From JBGZEX01 sp041846495 (GTDB taxonomy: Bacteria; Bacteroidota; Bacteroidia; Bacteroidales; Marinifilaceae), in NCBI GenBank assembly GCA_041846495.1, contig JBGZEX010000014.1, positions 1-20,184 on the forward strand: DNA of 20,184 nucleotides. The letters run 5' to 3'. The translations under genes and the position numbers were made by a program. The notes under the pieces are model-generated. The model worked only from the letters and a program-made list of their open reading frames with translations, was not told the origin of the DNA and did no database searches. The first letter of the stretch is position 1; the number at the start of each line of letters is the position of its first letter. This document shows, in pieces, positions 1 through 8,320 of the stretch.

Positions 1-36
1 CCGAGAGAAAATTAATTCATTAAAACACTACTCGTC

Positions 37-966
37 ATGAAACACTATATAATATATGCTATCGTTATTTCCCTCTTAGCGGGTATAACGACATCCTGCG
101 GCAAGGAAGAAAAACCCGAAGCTACGGATTGGGATATCAACTGGTTCGAAATCAAGGATAAACCGGGAGTATTGAATCAGGCCATATACAAAGTTTATAA
201 AGAAACGGGTATCCCTATTTTTTATAACGATACCCTCGGCAAGCAAATCACGGGCTGGGACTATGAGGGCAATCCCGTCGTACACTATGAGTTATTACGC
301 CCGGGATATACAATCCAGTCCATGAGTTTTACAAACGACTATTATCTTTCGAAAGACAGCTTGAGTTTGTCGGCGGGAGTGGAAGTCTTCCATAAACACG
401 TCTTGAAAAGATTACCGAAAGATTTCTTTTCGAAATCCTACTTATTTGTAGATTCTCTCATAAAAAATGAAAGTTATAGCGAATGGGCATGGAAAGAATA
501 CCGCTTCGTACAAAAAGCCATGTCTACCACCATTGTGGGACAACTCGCCGGATTTAAAGAGCTGGACGAAACGGAAAAAATAAAATGGGCGGATAAGGTT
601 TTAGGCGGCCTGCTCGCTCCTTACATACAGAGCAAATACGCCACCCGCCTCGAAAAAGAATATTATATTCTGTCCTATACACCCAAGGGGGCATCCAGAT
701 ACCATTATCCTATCCCTCAATCCAAATTCATACCCCCCATCAGGAGGAAAGCGGAATATTGGGGATTCTTCGGTTTTGTCGACGGAAAAGGAGGCAATAT
801 GAGTCCGAGGGAAGAAGGGGATGTAGCCGCTTTCATCAGCCGGGCGATAAGCAAACAAAGTGCGGAGGATTTCTACAAAGAATACGAAAAATGGCCGAAA
901 ATAAAGGAAAAATACAAAATCATACGGGAAATCCTCAAGGAAATACTCCCGGACGAAATAGAATAA
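37..966 (+). CDS. Lipoprotein of uncertain family, possibly a non-catalytic relative of SusD-associated metallopeptidase lipoproteins
   Basis: 309-aa protein with a lipoprotein signal peptide. A hydrophobic stretch at residues 4-17 is followed by TTSC, with Cys21 as the likely lipidated residue, so it is probably an envelope lipoprotein. The mature part is mixed and ends in a charged, lysine-rich helix (about 275-305). The order of features (an early 'IPIFYN' strand, a late 'GFFGFVDGKGG' segment followed by 'SPREEGDVAAFISRAI', then a K-Y-rich helical tail) recalls the Bacteroidota putative zinc-binding metallopeptidase lipoproteins found beside SusCD genes. That family has an HExxH motif, and none is present here; the only nearby histidines are in 'VFHKHV' near residue 118. 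I therefore treat the family link as weak inference and infer no peptidase activity. The next gene begins 30 nt downstream on the same strand, so they are probably co-transcribed. The promoter would lie outside the window; no Shine-Dalgarno is visible. Confidence 0.8.
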   Translation: MKHYIIYAIVISLLAGITTSCGKEEKPEATDWDINWFEIKDKPGVLNQAIYKVYKETGIPIFYNDTLGKQITGWDYEGNPVVHYELLRPGYTIQSMSFTNDYYLSKDSLSLSAGVEVFHKHVLKRLPKDFFSKSYLFVDSLIKNESYSEWAWKEYRFVQKAMSTTIVGQLAGFKELDETEKIKWADKVLGGLLAPYIQSKYATRLEKEYYILSYTPKGASRYHYPIPQSKFIPPIRRKAEYWGFFGFVDGKGGNMSPREEGDVAAFISRAISKQSAEDFYKEYEKWPKIKEKYKIIREILKEILPDEIE

Positions 967-996
967 CCCATTACAAAACCCTTATATGTATAAAAT

Positions 997-2565
997 ATGC
1001 GATTATTATTTTTTATTCTTGCCGTATTGATATCCGGCATAAAAGACATTCAAGCACAAAAAGGTATTGAATTTCGGGAGCTGAATTTCGAGAAAGCATT
1101 GGAAACGGCAAAAAAAGAAAACAAAATGCTTTTTCTCGATGCCTATACTTCATGGTGCGGGCCTTGTAAAAAAATGGCCGCGGAAGTATTCACTCAACCT
1201 TCCGTAGGAGAATTCATGAATTCCCGCTTCGTTTCCATAAAAGTGAATATGGAAAAAAAAGAGGGCCGAAAACTCGCCGAACGCTTCAGGATAAAAGTCT
1301 ATCCCACCATGCTCCTCATCAGAGAAGACGGAGTAATGCACGATAAACTCATAGGAGGATATCCGGCTCGACAATTCATCGAAAGGATAAGAAAAAGTGT
1401 GGACAGGAAACATTCCCTTGAAGAATGGGAAAAACGATATCATGCCGGCGAAAGAGAAGCGGAGTTTCTCTCCGAATATATCGAATTGATGCTGGATATG
1501 CGCTCTGCAAAAACGGCAAACGAAATCGCGGGAGAATTACTGAAAAATCTCGGGGAAGAAGAAGCCGCTACTCCTCTATATTGGTGGATGTTCGAACGGG
1601 ACGATTTGACTGCCCGGCATTCCCGGACATTCAAATATCTTACCGCTCATATCGAAAAATTTCGGGAAAAATTGGGTAAAGAAAAAGTCGACCGGAGATT
1701 ATTCGAAATTTATCGAATTCCCCTTATAGATATTATAAGCGGGGAAGACGAAGGATTCTTCAGAACTTTAAAAAATATGAGACGGGAAATCTCCGCCTTG
1801 AATCCCGATTCGAAAGATATCATTTCGGCATATATCGAACTCGCCGAAGCCCGGATGCAGGAAAATCCCGCAAAGATGTTGATTACATGCCGGAAAGCAT
1901 TTCCATTGTTCTCAAACAAAGAGGCATATGCGGCAATCCCCCATATCGCAGACTTTATCGCAGAATACGGCAATAAAAAACAAATCTCCGAATTCGACGA
2001 TATGATACGGGATTTCTCCGCCGGGCTTAAAGACAAAAAACGGGGAGACGAACTGCTCCTTTATTGGGAAGAACTAAAGAAAAAGGAGGTAAAAAATCCT
2101 ACTCGAAAAACGACTTCTTCTCAAACAAATCCCGGACGGGAAAGAGCGATGTCCGTATTGAATAAAACGGCTCCGGTTTTAGAAGTGGAAAAATGGGTAA
2201 AAGCCGAACCCGATTTGAAGGGGAAATTCGTTTTAATCGATTTCTGGGCAACCTGGTGCGGACCTTGTATAAAAATGATTCCCCAATTGAATTCGTTGGC
2301 CGAAAAATTCAAAGAGGACCTTGTCGTCATCGGCTTAACGGACGAATCTCTCGAGAAAATTCAAAAGATGAAAGAACCGCAAATCAATTATCATATCGCT
2401 ATCGACACTCGAAAAAGATTGAAAAAAAGCTTGAAATTGCGAGGTATACCCCACGTCATCATCCTCGATCCTCAAGGCATCGTACGTTGGGAAAGCCTGC
2501 CTCCTCTTACGGACAAAGGTCTTAATGAAGAAGTCGTACGGGATTTGATAGCCGTTTACAAATAA
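997..2565 (+). CDS. Secreted protein with two thioredoxin-fold domains
   Basis: 522 aa with an N-terminal signal peptide (hydrophobic 3-15, likely cleavage near 'DIQAQ', about residue 20). The first thioredoxin-like domain spans roughly residues 25-125 and has the active site WCGPC (Cys54/Cys57) and a 'KVYPTM' cis-Pro segment. A predominantly helical middle of about 230 residues has no motif I recognise. A polar linker rich in Thr/Ser/Asn/Arg (about 366-385) leads into a TlpA/AhpC-TSA-type domain with a second WCGPC (Cys421/Cys424) and the cis-Pro segment 'RGIPHVI'. Both CxxC sites look intact, so the protein could act as a periplasmic disulfide reductase or two-site electron relay. That role is inferred from the domains; partners are unknown. 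The ATG at 997 gives a good signal peptide. A strong hairpin follows the stop, closing the transcript that probably begins upstream of the preceding lipoprotein. Confidence 0.9.
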   Translation: MRLLFFILAVLISGIKDIQAQKGIEFRELNFEKALETAKKENKMLFLDAYTSWCGPCKKMAAEVFTQPSVGEFMNSRFVSIKVNMEKKEGRKLAERFRIKVYPTMLLIREDGVMHDKLIGGYPARQFIERIRKSVDRKHSLEEWEKRYHAGEREAEFLSEYIELMLDMRSAKTANEIAGELLKNLGEEEAATPLYWWMFERDDLTARHSRTFKYLTAHIEKFREKLGKEKVDRRLFEIYRIPLIDIISGEDEGFFRTLKNMRREISALNPDSKDIISAYIELAEARMQENPAKMLITCRKAFPLFSNKEAYAAIPHIADFIAEYGNKKQISEFDDMIRDFSAGLKDKKRGDELLLYWEELKKKEVKNPTRKTTSSQTNPGRERAMSVLNKTAPVLEVEKWVKAEPDLKGKFVLIDFWATWCGPCIKMIPQLNSLAEKFKEDLVVIGLTDESLEKIQKMKEPQINYHIAIDTRKRLKKSLKLRGIPHVIILDPQGIVRWESLPPLTDKGLNEEVVRDLIAVYK

Positions 2566-2598
2566 TCTTTCGTAAGAGTTATCTCTAATATCCTCTTT

Positions 2599-2643
2599 AG
2601 ACCACCCTGTAAAATGAATTCGAATCATTTTACAGGGTGGTCT
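2599..2643 (+). terminator. Perfect 19-bp hairpin after the double-thioredoxin gene
   Basis: AGACCACCCTGTAAAATGA at 2599-2617 is exactly reverse-complemented at 2625-2643, with a 7-nt loop ATTCGAA. It lies 33 nt after the stop of the thioredoxin gene and upstream of the next gene's promoter-like element. The following bases (TATTCAATTT) are only moderately T-rich, so it is a likely but not textbook intrinsic terminator. The long stem could also block readthrough or stabilise the 3' end. Confidence 0.75.
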
Positions 2644-2666
2644 TATTCAATTTACATTATTATACA

Positions 2667-2674
2667 TATATTTG
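2667..2674 (+). promoter_or_regulatory. Possible Bacteroidota -7 element for the alpha-2-macroglobulin gene
   Basis: TATATTTG matches the Bacteroides -7 consensus TAnnTTTG and lies 36 nt before the start codon at 2710, downstream of the hairpin terminator. No good TTTG is found at the expected -33 distance (the bases near 2643-2648 are TTATTC), so this is a half-supported promoter. Confidence 0.4.
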
Positions 2675-2709
2675 TCAATAATGTTATAGCCTAACCAATT
2701 CCATATATA

Positions 2710-5700
2710 ATGAAAAATATCCACTGTTTAATCCTGTTATGCATTGCCGGAATATTCGGATGTAAACAAGAAAATGCCGATTTTTCGAGCTATATTTTCA
2801 ATCATACCGAAGGTATAATTCCTACGGATGCTCCCATAAGCATACAATTGGGATTTACCCCTTCCGTAAATTTCGATATCGACACTCCCCTTCCGGACAA
2901 TATTTTCAATATAGAGCCGAAAATCGAAGGAAATTTATTTTTAAGGGAAGGCAATCGCCTCGAATTCATTCCCCGTAGAAAATTCGACAACGGCACTTCG
3001 TACGAAGCCGTTTTGAATCTCGGAGAATTCATCGCCTTACGAAAAAATATGCGAAAATTTCGAATGAAATGGGAAACACTTCCCCTCGGTATGAAATTCG
3101 AAGGCGGAGAACTCCGGATTCAGGATGACGGCAAAAATTTCCGGTACGAAGGCGGTTTTACCGCCTCCGACGTAATCGAAGACAAAGAGGCGGAAACCTC
3201 CCTTAGCGTAGAAATAAAAGGGAAGAAACTTCCGATCGTATGGGAACATCGGAATTTCAAACATATGTTTTCCGTAAGAGATATTCCTAAAGAAAAGAAA
3301 TCCTATAAACTCCGATTGAAATTCGGGAAATTGCTCAAAACCGACGAATTCACGGTAGTCATTCCTTCGGATGAAAATTTTTCCGTTATCGACCGAAATA
3401 TCGAAGGATACGAAAATCCCTACATCCGCATCATATTATCCGAATCCGTATCTCCCGATCAGGATCTCAGAGGCCTTATCTCCCTCAAAGCACGTAAAAA
3501 AAACGACACCTACGAAACCTTATCCGATTTCAATTACGGAATAGAAGGGAGTATCATCATCTTATATCTCAATAATTCCGGATATAAATACGAAAACGTC
3601 GAATTGAGAATAGACCGAAGCCTTGTTTCCGTAAACGGAAACAACTTAGGGAAAACCTATGTGGATACATTTTTTATGCCTACGGAAAAACCGGATGTGC
3701 GGTTTATCGGGAAAGGAGAAATTCTTCCTCCCGGCAACAAGGTCGTTATTCCTTTTTCGGCTGTCGCTCTTAAAGCCGTAGACGTAGAAATCGTCAAGGT
3801 TTTCAATCAAAATATGAATTTCTTTTTACAGGAAGAAAACTACAATTCGGCATACGGTTTCGAAAGAGTGGGACGCCCCGTATATAGAGGGAAAATAGAA
3901 CTGATAAAAACGAATTCCCATATAAATCCGAACAAACGCAATGAATTTTATATCAGTCTCAACGAATTGCTCCCTTTGGAAAAAGGAGTCATATACAATA
4001 TAAGACTTCGTTTCCGGCCTTCCTATACCACGCTTCCCTGTGCACAAAATATCGTATACGAAGACAACGGAAACGATGACGAAAGTTGGAATTACGGATA
4101 CGATGCAGGTTATTATTTCCCGCCGGATTACAAATGGGAAGAACACGATAATCCGTGCTCCTCATCTTATTACACCTATCGACGTTTTCCCCACAAGAAC
4201 GTTATGTGCACCTCCCTCGGACTTATGGCCAAAAAAAGTCAATCGGGAGAATTCATGGTCAGTGTAAACGACATAAGTACGACAAAAGCCGTAGCCGGAT
4301 GTCAAATAGAATTTTACAACTACCAAAATCAAATTATAGGAAGCGGAAAAACGGATGCAAGAGGTTTTCTCTTCCATAAACCGCAAGGAATGCCTTATAC
4401 GATCGTCGCATCTTATGGAGACGACAAAACCTATCTTAAAGTAAGCGACGGTTCCGCTCTTTCTCTGAGTAATTTCGATGTAGGGGGCATGAGTACGACT
4501 AAAGGCGTAAAAGGCTTTATTTACGGAGAAAGGGAAATATGGCGTCCGGGAGACGATATCCATCTCAGCCTCATCCTTCAAGACAAAGCCAATACCCTGC
4601 CCGAAGGTCATCCCGTTACGGCGGAACTTATAAATCCCCAAGGCAATACGGTAAAGACACAAAAATTCAATCTTACGGAAAAACATATCTATGCCGTAAA
4701 ATTCACTACGCCCTCCGATGCTCCCACCGGTTATTGGCAGGTAAAAATAAATATCGGAGGCATCCGTCTGAATAAAACCCTGCGTATAGAAACCATAAAA
4801 CCCAATCGTATCGATATCGAAACCGAACTCTCTCCCGAAACGATTATCGGCAAAGGAGCACGCAAACAGGCCAATGTACATACTTCATGGATGCACGGCG
4901 GGAAAACGGCAAATCTGAATGCCGAAACGGAAGTAACGTTGCGTCAATCCGGTTTCTCTTTCAAAAACTACGAAAACTATACATTCTACGATATTTCCCG
5001 AAAAATAAATACGAATACCGTAAACATATTCAAAGGGAAAACGGATGAAAACGGTAGCTTCTCCTTGGATATGGATAAAATCGAAACGGAGAATGCTCCC
5101 GGAATACTGAAATCCTCCTTTATGACGAAAGTCTTCGAACCGGGAGGAGACTTCTCCGTAAACTATACCTCCGCCCTTTACTCTCCTTATTCGCATTACG
5201 TAGGCATAAAAATACCCGAAGGCGAATACGGATGGCATCCCGTAAAAAAAGACATCCGGCTCGAAGGCGTCGTTCTGAATCCTTACGGAGAAACGGGCCG
5301 CGACAAAGATATTTCATTGAAGATATACAAAATCGCATGGCATTGGTGGTGGGATTCGCAAAATGCGAATAACGGTGTTTATATCCAGTCTCCTCATACG
5401 AATCTTATTTCTTCGGAAAAAATACACACCGCCGACGGAAAATTTTCCACTGATATACGATTCGAAGAAAGCGGAAGATATTATATTTATGCCAAAGACG
5501 AAACGGGAGGCCATAGTTGCGGTATCGTCGTATATGCAGGAAGTTGGAGCAGTATTGCCGACAATATGAGTGCAACCGTACTCGCCGTCGATACGGATAA
5601 AAAAGAATATAATGCGGGTGACAGTGTAAAAATCGGTTTCCCCTCGGAAACCGGCGGAGTCGCCGTCATTACTCTCGAGAACGGGATTGGGGTAAAGGAA

Positions 5701-8160
5701 ACATTCCGTATCCCGACAAAAGCCGGAAAGACGCATTTTTCTTTTATCGCCGATACGAAGAAATGCCCCAATACCTACATAAGCGTTTCGATGCTGCAAC
5801 CTTATTCGATGAAAAACAACGACCGTCCCATCCGAATGTTCGGATTGACCAATATAAATGTGAAAGACGTTTCCCTCGAACTGAATCCGGAAATCCGGAT
5901 TCCGGAAGAAATGGAATCCGGCAAAGAATTTACCGTCGAAATCAAGGAAAAAAACGGAAAAAAAATGGAATATACCATTGCCGTCGTAGATCAGGGCCTG
6001 CTTTCCATTTCCTCCTTTAAAACTCCCAATCCTTTCCGTTTTTTCTATTCTCGCGAGGCTTTGGGTGTTAAAACCTGGGATTTATACGATTATATATACG
6101 GAGCCTACGGAGCTCGTCTTGACAAGGCCTTTGCCGTGGGCGGAGACAGTGAAATCGAAATCGAAGGCGATATTGTCTCCAATAGATTCAAACCCGTCGT
6201 AATATACGAAGGTCCCTTTTCTCTCAATGCCGGAGAAAAAAGGACCCATAAGTTCTTTATGCCCGAATATATCGGAATGGTAAGGACGATGGTAATAGCT
6301 GCCGGAAGGGAAAAATACGGAAGCGCCGAAGCTTACACCAAAGTCACAAAACCTCTTATGATTATGCCGGGTATCCCTCGCACATTCAGGATCAATGACA
6401 TCGTCGAAATACCGGTAACCGTATTCACCAAGGAAAACAGCGATGAAGATATAAATGTGGAAATACTTACCGATAACCGTCTCACCCCTCTCGGACAGAC
6501 CAAATATAAGGTAAGCATGAAGAATTCCAAGGAAAAAACCGCAGTATTCCGGGTAAAAGTCACGGGGACGAAGGGAGCGACCAAAATACATTTCAGTGCA
6601 TATTCGGAGAAATACCGCACCTCCTCCAGCGAAACGGTTGAAATACAACTACCCAACTCGCCGGTTGTCCGAACAAAATCCTACTTCCTCAATGCGGGAA
6701 ATTCCATAGAAGCACAGATTCGGCCCGAAGGAGCGGAACCTAAGGCGAAAATAGAAATCAGCCGGCTTCCCTCATTGAATACGGCAATGCACATGGAAAA
6801 TCTGAAAGACTATCCCCACCGATGTGCCGAACAAATCACATCCCGGGCTTTCCCTCTTTTGAATATCGGTTTTCTTACCGATATCGACAAGACGGAAGAA
6901 AAAAATAACGAGTACAGAGTAAAAGAGACCATTCAAAATCTCCGTTCCTACAGTGCAAAAAACGGAGGATTTTGTTTTTGGCCGGGAAATTCCATACCAT
7001 CGGAATGGTTGAGTTCCTACGTGCTTCATTTTCTGACTTATGCGAAAAACGAAGGCTATAGCATACCCGACGATATGTGGCGCAATACGATAAAATATAT
7101 CAAACGGAAAGCAAATTATTGGAGACCCGAAGACGATTACGACGATACGAATCAGGCCTACCGGCTCTATGTACTCGCCCTTGCCGGAACTCCGGAACCG
7201 GCTTCGATGAATCTTATGAAAGGATGCAAGTCGCTCGCTCCCGTAGCGGCATGGCTATTGGCGGGAGCCTACAACATAAACGGCGATAAAACCACGGCCG
7301 CCGGAATCGCTTCCGGAATATCCCGAAATATTGCCGACTATAAATACAATTCCTCGACCTACGGTTCTTCGATACGCGATCGGGCTCTCCTTATAGAAAT
7401 CATGACCGGAATGGGTATGCAAAAAGAAGCTTTCGAAACTCTCAAAAAACTCTCTCAGAAAATCGAAAATAGAACTTGGTTAAGCACCCAGGAAACGGCC
7501 GTAATTTTTCATTCCGCCGGATTATATGCAAAAAAATATATCGGCCGACCCGATGATATGAATCTGGATATTTTCATAAACGAAATACAAAAACCCATAC
7601 GTTCGGCCAAAGCGGTATATATACAGGAAATCGACTTAAAAAACGGGAAAGCCGATATCAAAATAAAAAACAACAGTCACAACAGTCTCTATATAAAAGA
7701 AACAACTTCGAGCATTCCCCTCGAACCCATAACTCAGTCGATATCGAACAACTTAAAAATCAAAGTTCGTTATCTCGACATAAATAACCGAACCCTTACG
7801 CTTGAAAATATAAAACAAGCCTCCGAAATCATTGCCGAAATCATTGTCGAAAATCCCGATTTATATGAAAACCGCAACAATCTCGTACTTTCTTATTTCA
7901 TTCCGGGAGGATGCGAATTCATAAACGAACGCCTGAGTGAAAATGCAAGTGCATATAAGGGAAGCGAATTCGTGGATATTCGGGATGACCGTTGCTATCT
8001 ATATTTCGGTTTGGGAGCGGGAAGGTCTCAAACTTTCAGACTCCGGATGAATGCGACATTTACCGGTGAATATATCATCCCCTCCGCTTCATGCACATCC
8101 ATGTACGATAACGACATATCGGCCTACAGTAAAAGCGAAAAATTAAATATTGTAAAATAG
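2710..8160 (+). CDS. Alpha-2-macroglobulin family lipoprotein with CAEQ thioester motif
   Basis: 1816 aa. The signal peptide ends in IFGC (Cys18), which suggests a lipid-anchored envelope protein. Many beta-rich macroglobulin-type domains follow. An MG2-type segment with the hallmark 'IYGEREIWRPGDD' lies near residues 602-615. The A2M core around 1120-1240 includes 'FKPVVIYEGPF' and 'MPEYIGMVRTMVIA'. The thioester domain carries 'YPHRCAEQITSR' with Cys1372, Glu1374 and Gln1375, the residues expected to form the Cys-Gln thioester. The C-terminal domain ends with 'FRLRMNATFTGEYIIPSASC' and 'MYDN', typical of bacterial homologues. Family knowledge: these proteins trap proteases by covalent coupling after bait cleavage and are thought to protect the envelope. 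Many bacterial loci pair the gene with a class 1C penicillin-binding protein; none is nearby here. It appears to be a single-gene transcript, between a hairpin terminator upstream and a ppdK-specific promoter downstream. Confidence 0.95.
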   Translation: MKNIHCLILLCIAGIFGCKQENADFSSYIFNHTEGIIPTDAPISIQLGFTPSVNFDIDTPLPDNIFNIEPKIEGNLFLREGNRLEFIPRRKFDNGTSYEAVLNLGEFIALRKNMRKFRMKWETLPLGMKFEGGELRIQDDGKNFRYEGGFTASDVIEDKEAETSLSVEIKGKKLPIVWEHRNFKHMFSVRDIPKEKKSYKLRLKFGKLLKTDEFTVVIPSDENFSVIDRNIEGYENPYIRIILSESVSPDQDLRGLISLKARKKNDTYETLSDFNYGIEGSIIILYLNNSGYKYENVELRIDRSLVSVNGNNLGKTYVDTFFMPTEKPDVRFIGKGEILPPGNKVVIPFSAVALKAVDVEIVKVFNQNMNFFLQEENYNSAYGFERVGRPVYRGKIELIKTNSHINPNKRNEFYISLNELLPLEKGVIYNIRLRFRPSYTTLPCAQNIVYEDNGNDDESWNYGYDAGYYFPPDYKWEEHDNPCSSSYYTYRRFPHKNVMCTSLGLMAKKSQSGEFMVSVNDISTTKAVAGCQIEFYNYQNQIIGSGKTDARGFLFHKPQGMPYTIVASYGDDKTYLKVSDGSALSLSNFDVGGMSTTKGVKGFIYGEREIWRPGDDIHLSLILQDKANTLPEGHPVTAELINPQGNTVKTQKFNLTEKHIYAVKFTTPSDAPTGYWQVKINIGGIRLNKTLRIETIKPNRIDIETELSPETIIGKGARKQANVHTSWMHGGKTANLNAETEVTLRQSGFSFKNYENYTFYDISRKINTNTVNIFKGKTDENGSFSLDMDKIETENAPGILKSSFMTKVFEPGGDFSVNYTSALYSPYSHYVGIKIPEGEYGWHPVKKDIRLEGVVLNPYGETGRDKDISLKIYKIAWHWWWDSQNANNGVYIQSPHTNLISSEKIHTADGKFSTDIRFEESGRYYIYAKDETGGHSCGIVVYAGSWSSIADNMSATVLAVDTDKKEYNAGDSVKIGFPSETGGVAVITLENGIGVKETFRIPTKAGKTHFSFIADTKKCPNTYISVSMLQPYSMKNNDRPIRMFGLTNINVKDVSLELNPEIRIPEEMESGKEFTVEIKEKNGKKMEYTIAVVDQGLLSISSFKTPNPFRFFYSREALGVKTWDLYDYIYGAYGARLDKAFAVGGDSEIEIEGDIVSNRFKPVVIYEGPFSLNAGEKRTHKFFMPEYIGMVRTMVIAAGREKYGSAEAYTKVTKPLMIMPGIPRTFRINDIVEIPVTVFTKENSDEDINVEILTDNRLTPLGQTKYKVSMKNSKEKTAVFRVKVTGTKGATKIHFSAYSEKYRTSSSETVEIQLPNSPVVRTKSYFLNAGNSIEAQIRPEGAEPKAKIEISRLPSLNTAMHMENLKDYPHRCAEQITSRAFPLLNIGFLTDIDKTEEKNNEYRVKETIQNLRSYSAKNGGFCFWPGNSIPSEWLSSYVLHFLTYAKNEGYSIPDDMWRNTIKYIKRKANYWRPEDDYDDTNQAYRLYVLALAGTPEPASMNLMKGCKSLAPVAAWLLAGAYNINGDKTTAAGIASGISRNIADYKYNSSTYGSSIRDRALLIEIMTGMGMQKEAFETLKKLSQKIENRTWLSTQETAVIFHSAGLYAKKYIGRPDDMNLDIFINEIQKPIRSAKAVYIQEIDLKNGKADIKIKNNSHNSLYIKETTSSIPLEPITQSISNNLKIKVRYLDINNRTLTLENIKQASEIIAEIIVENPDLYENRNNLVLSYFIPGGCEFINERLSENASAYKGSEFVDIRDDRCYLYFGLGAGRSQTFRLRMNATFTGEYIIPSASCTSMYDNDISAYSKSEKLNIVK

Positions 8161-8229
8161 TTAAAACAGTAACTATCTGAATATAAGTTAAATATATGTT
8201 AATACCGCCTCGTGCATCCGAATAAAATA

Positions 8230-8260
8230 TTGTATACCCTGAGAAATATATATAATTTTG
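8230..8260 (+). promoter_or_regulatory. Bacteroidota-type promoter of ppdK
   Basis: The -7 element TAATTTTG at 8253-8260 matches TAnnTTTG. A weaker -33 element ATTG (TTG at 8230-8232) lies 20 nt upstream. Transcription would start near 8267, giving a leader of about 55 nt before the ATG at 8321. The leader is AT-rich with no recognisable riboswitch. Confidence 0.65.
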
Positions 8261-8320
8261 CAGTATTATAAATAAAAACGATTACGAACATCTCGAAACA
8301 GAGATAAAATAAATAATCAT

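Noticed and set aside
4162..4881. 239-codon minus-strand ORF inside the alpha-2-macroglobulin gene
   Set aside because: Antisense shadow of a well-supported coding region; no domain or signal seen.
8158..8175. Terminator after the alpha-2-macroglobulin gene (TAGTTA/TAACTA)
   Set aside because: Only a 6-bp AT-rich stem overlapping the stop codon and without a T tract.
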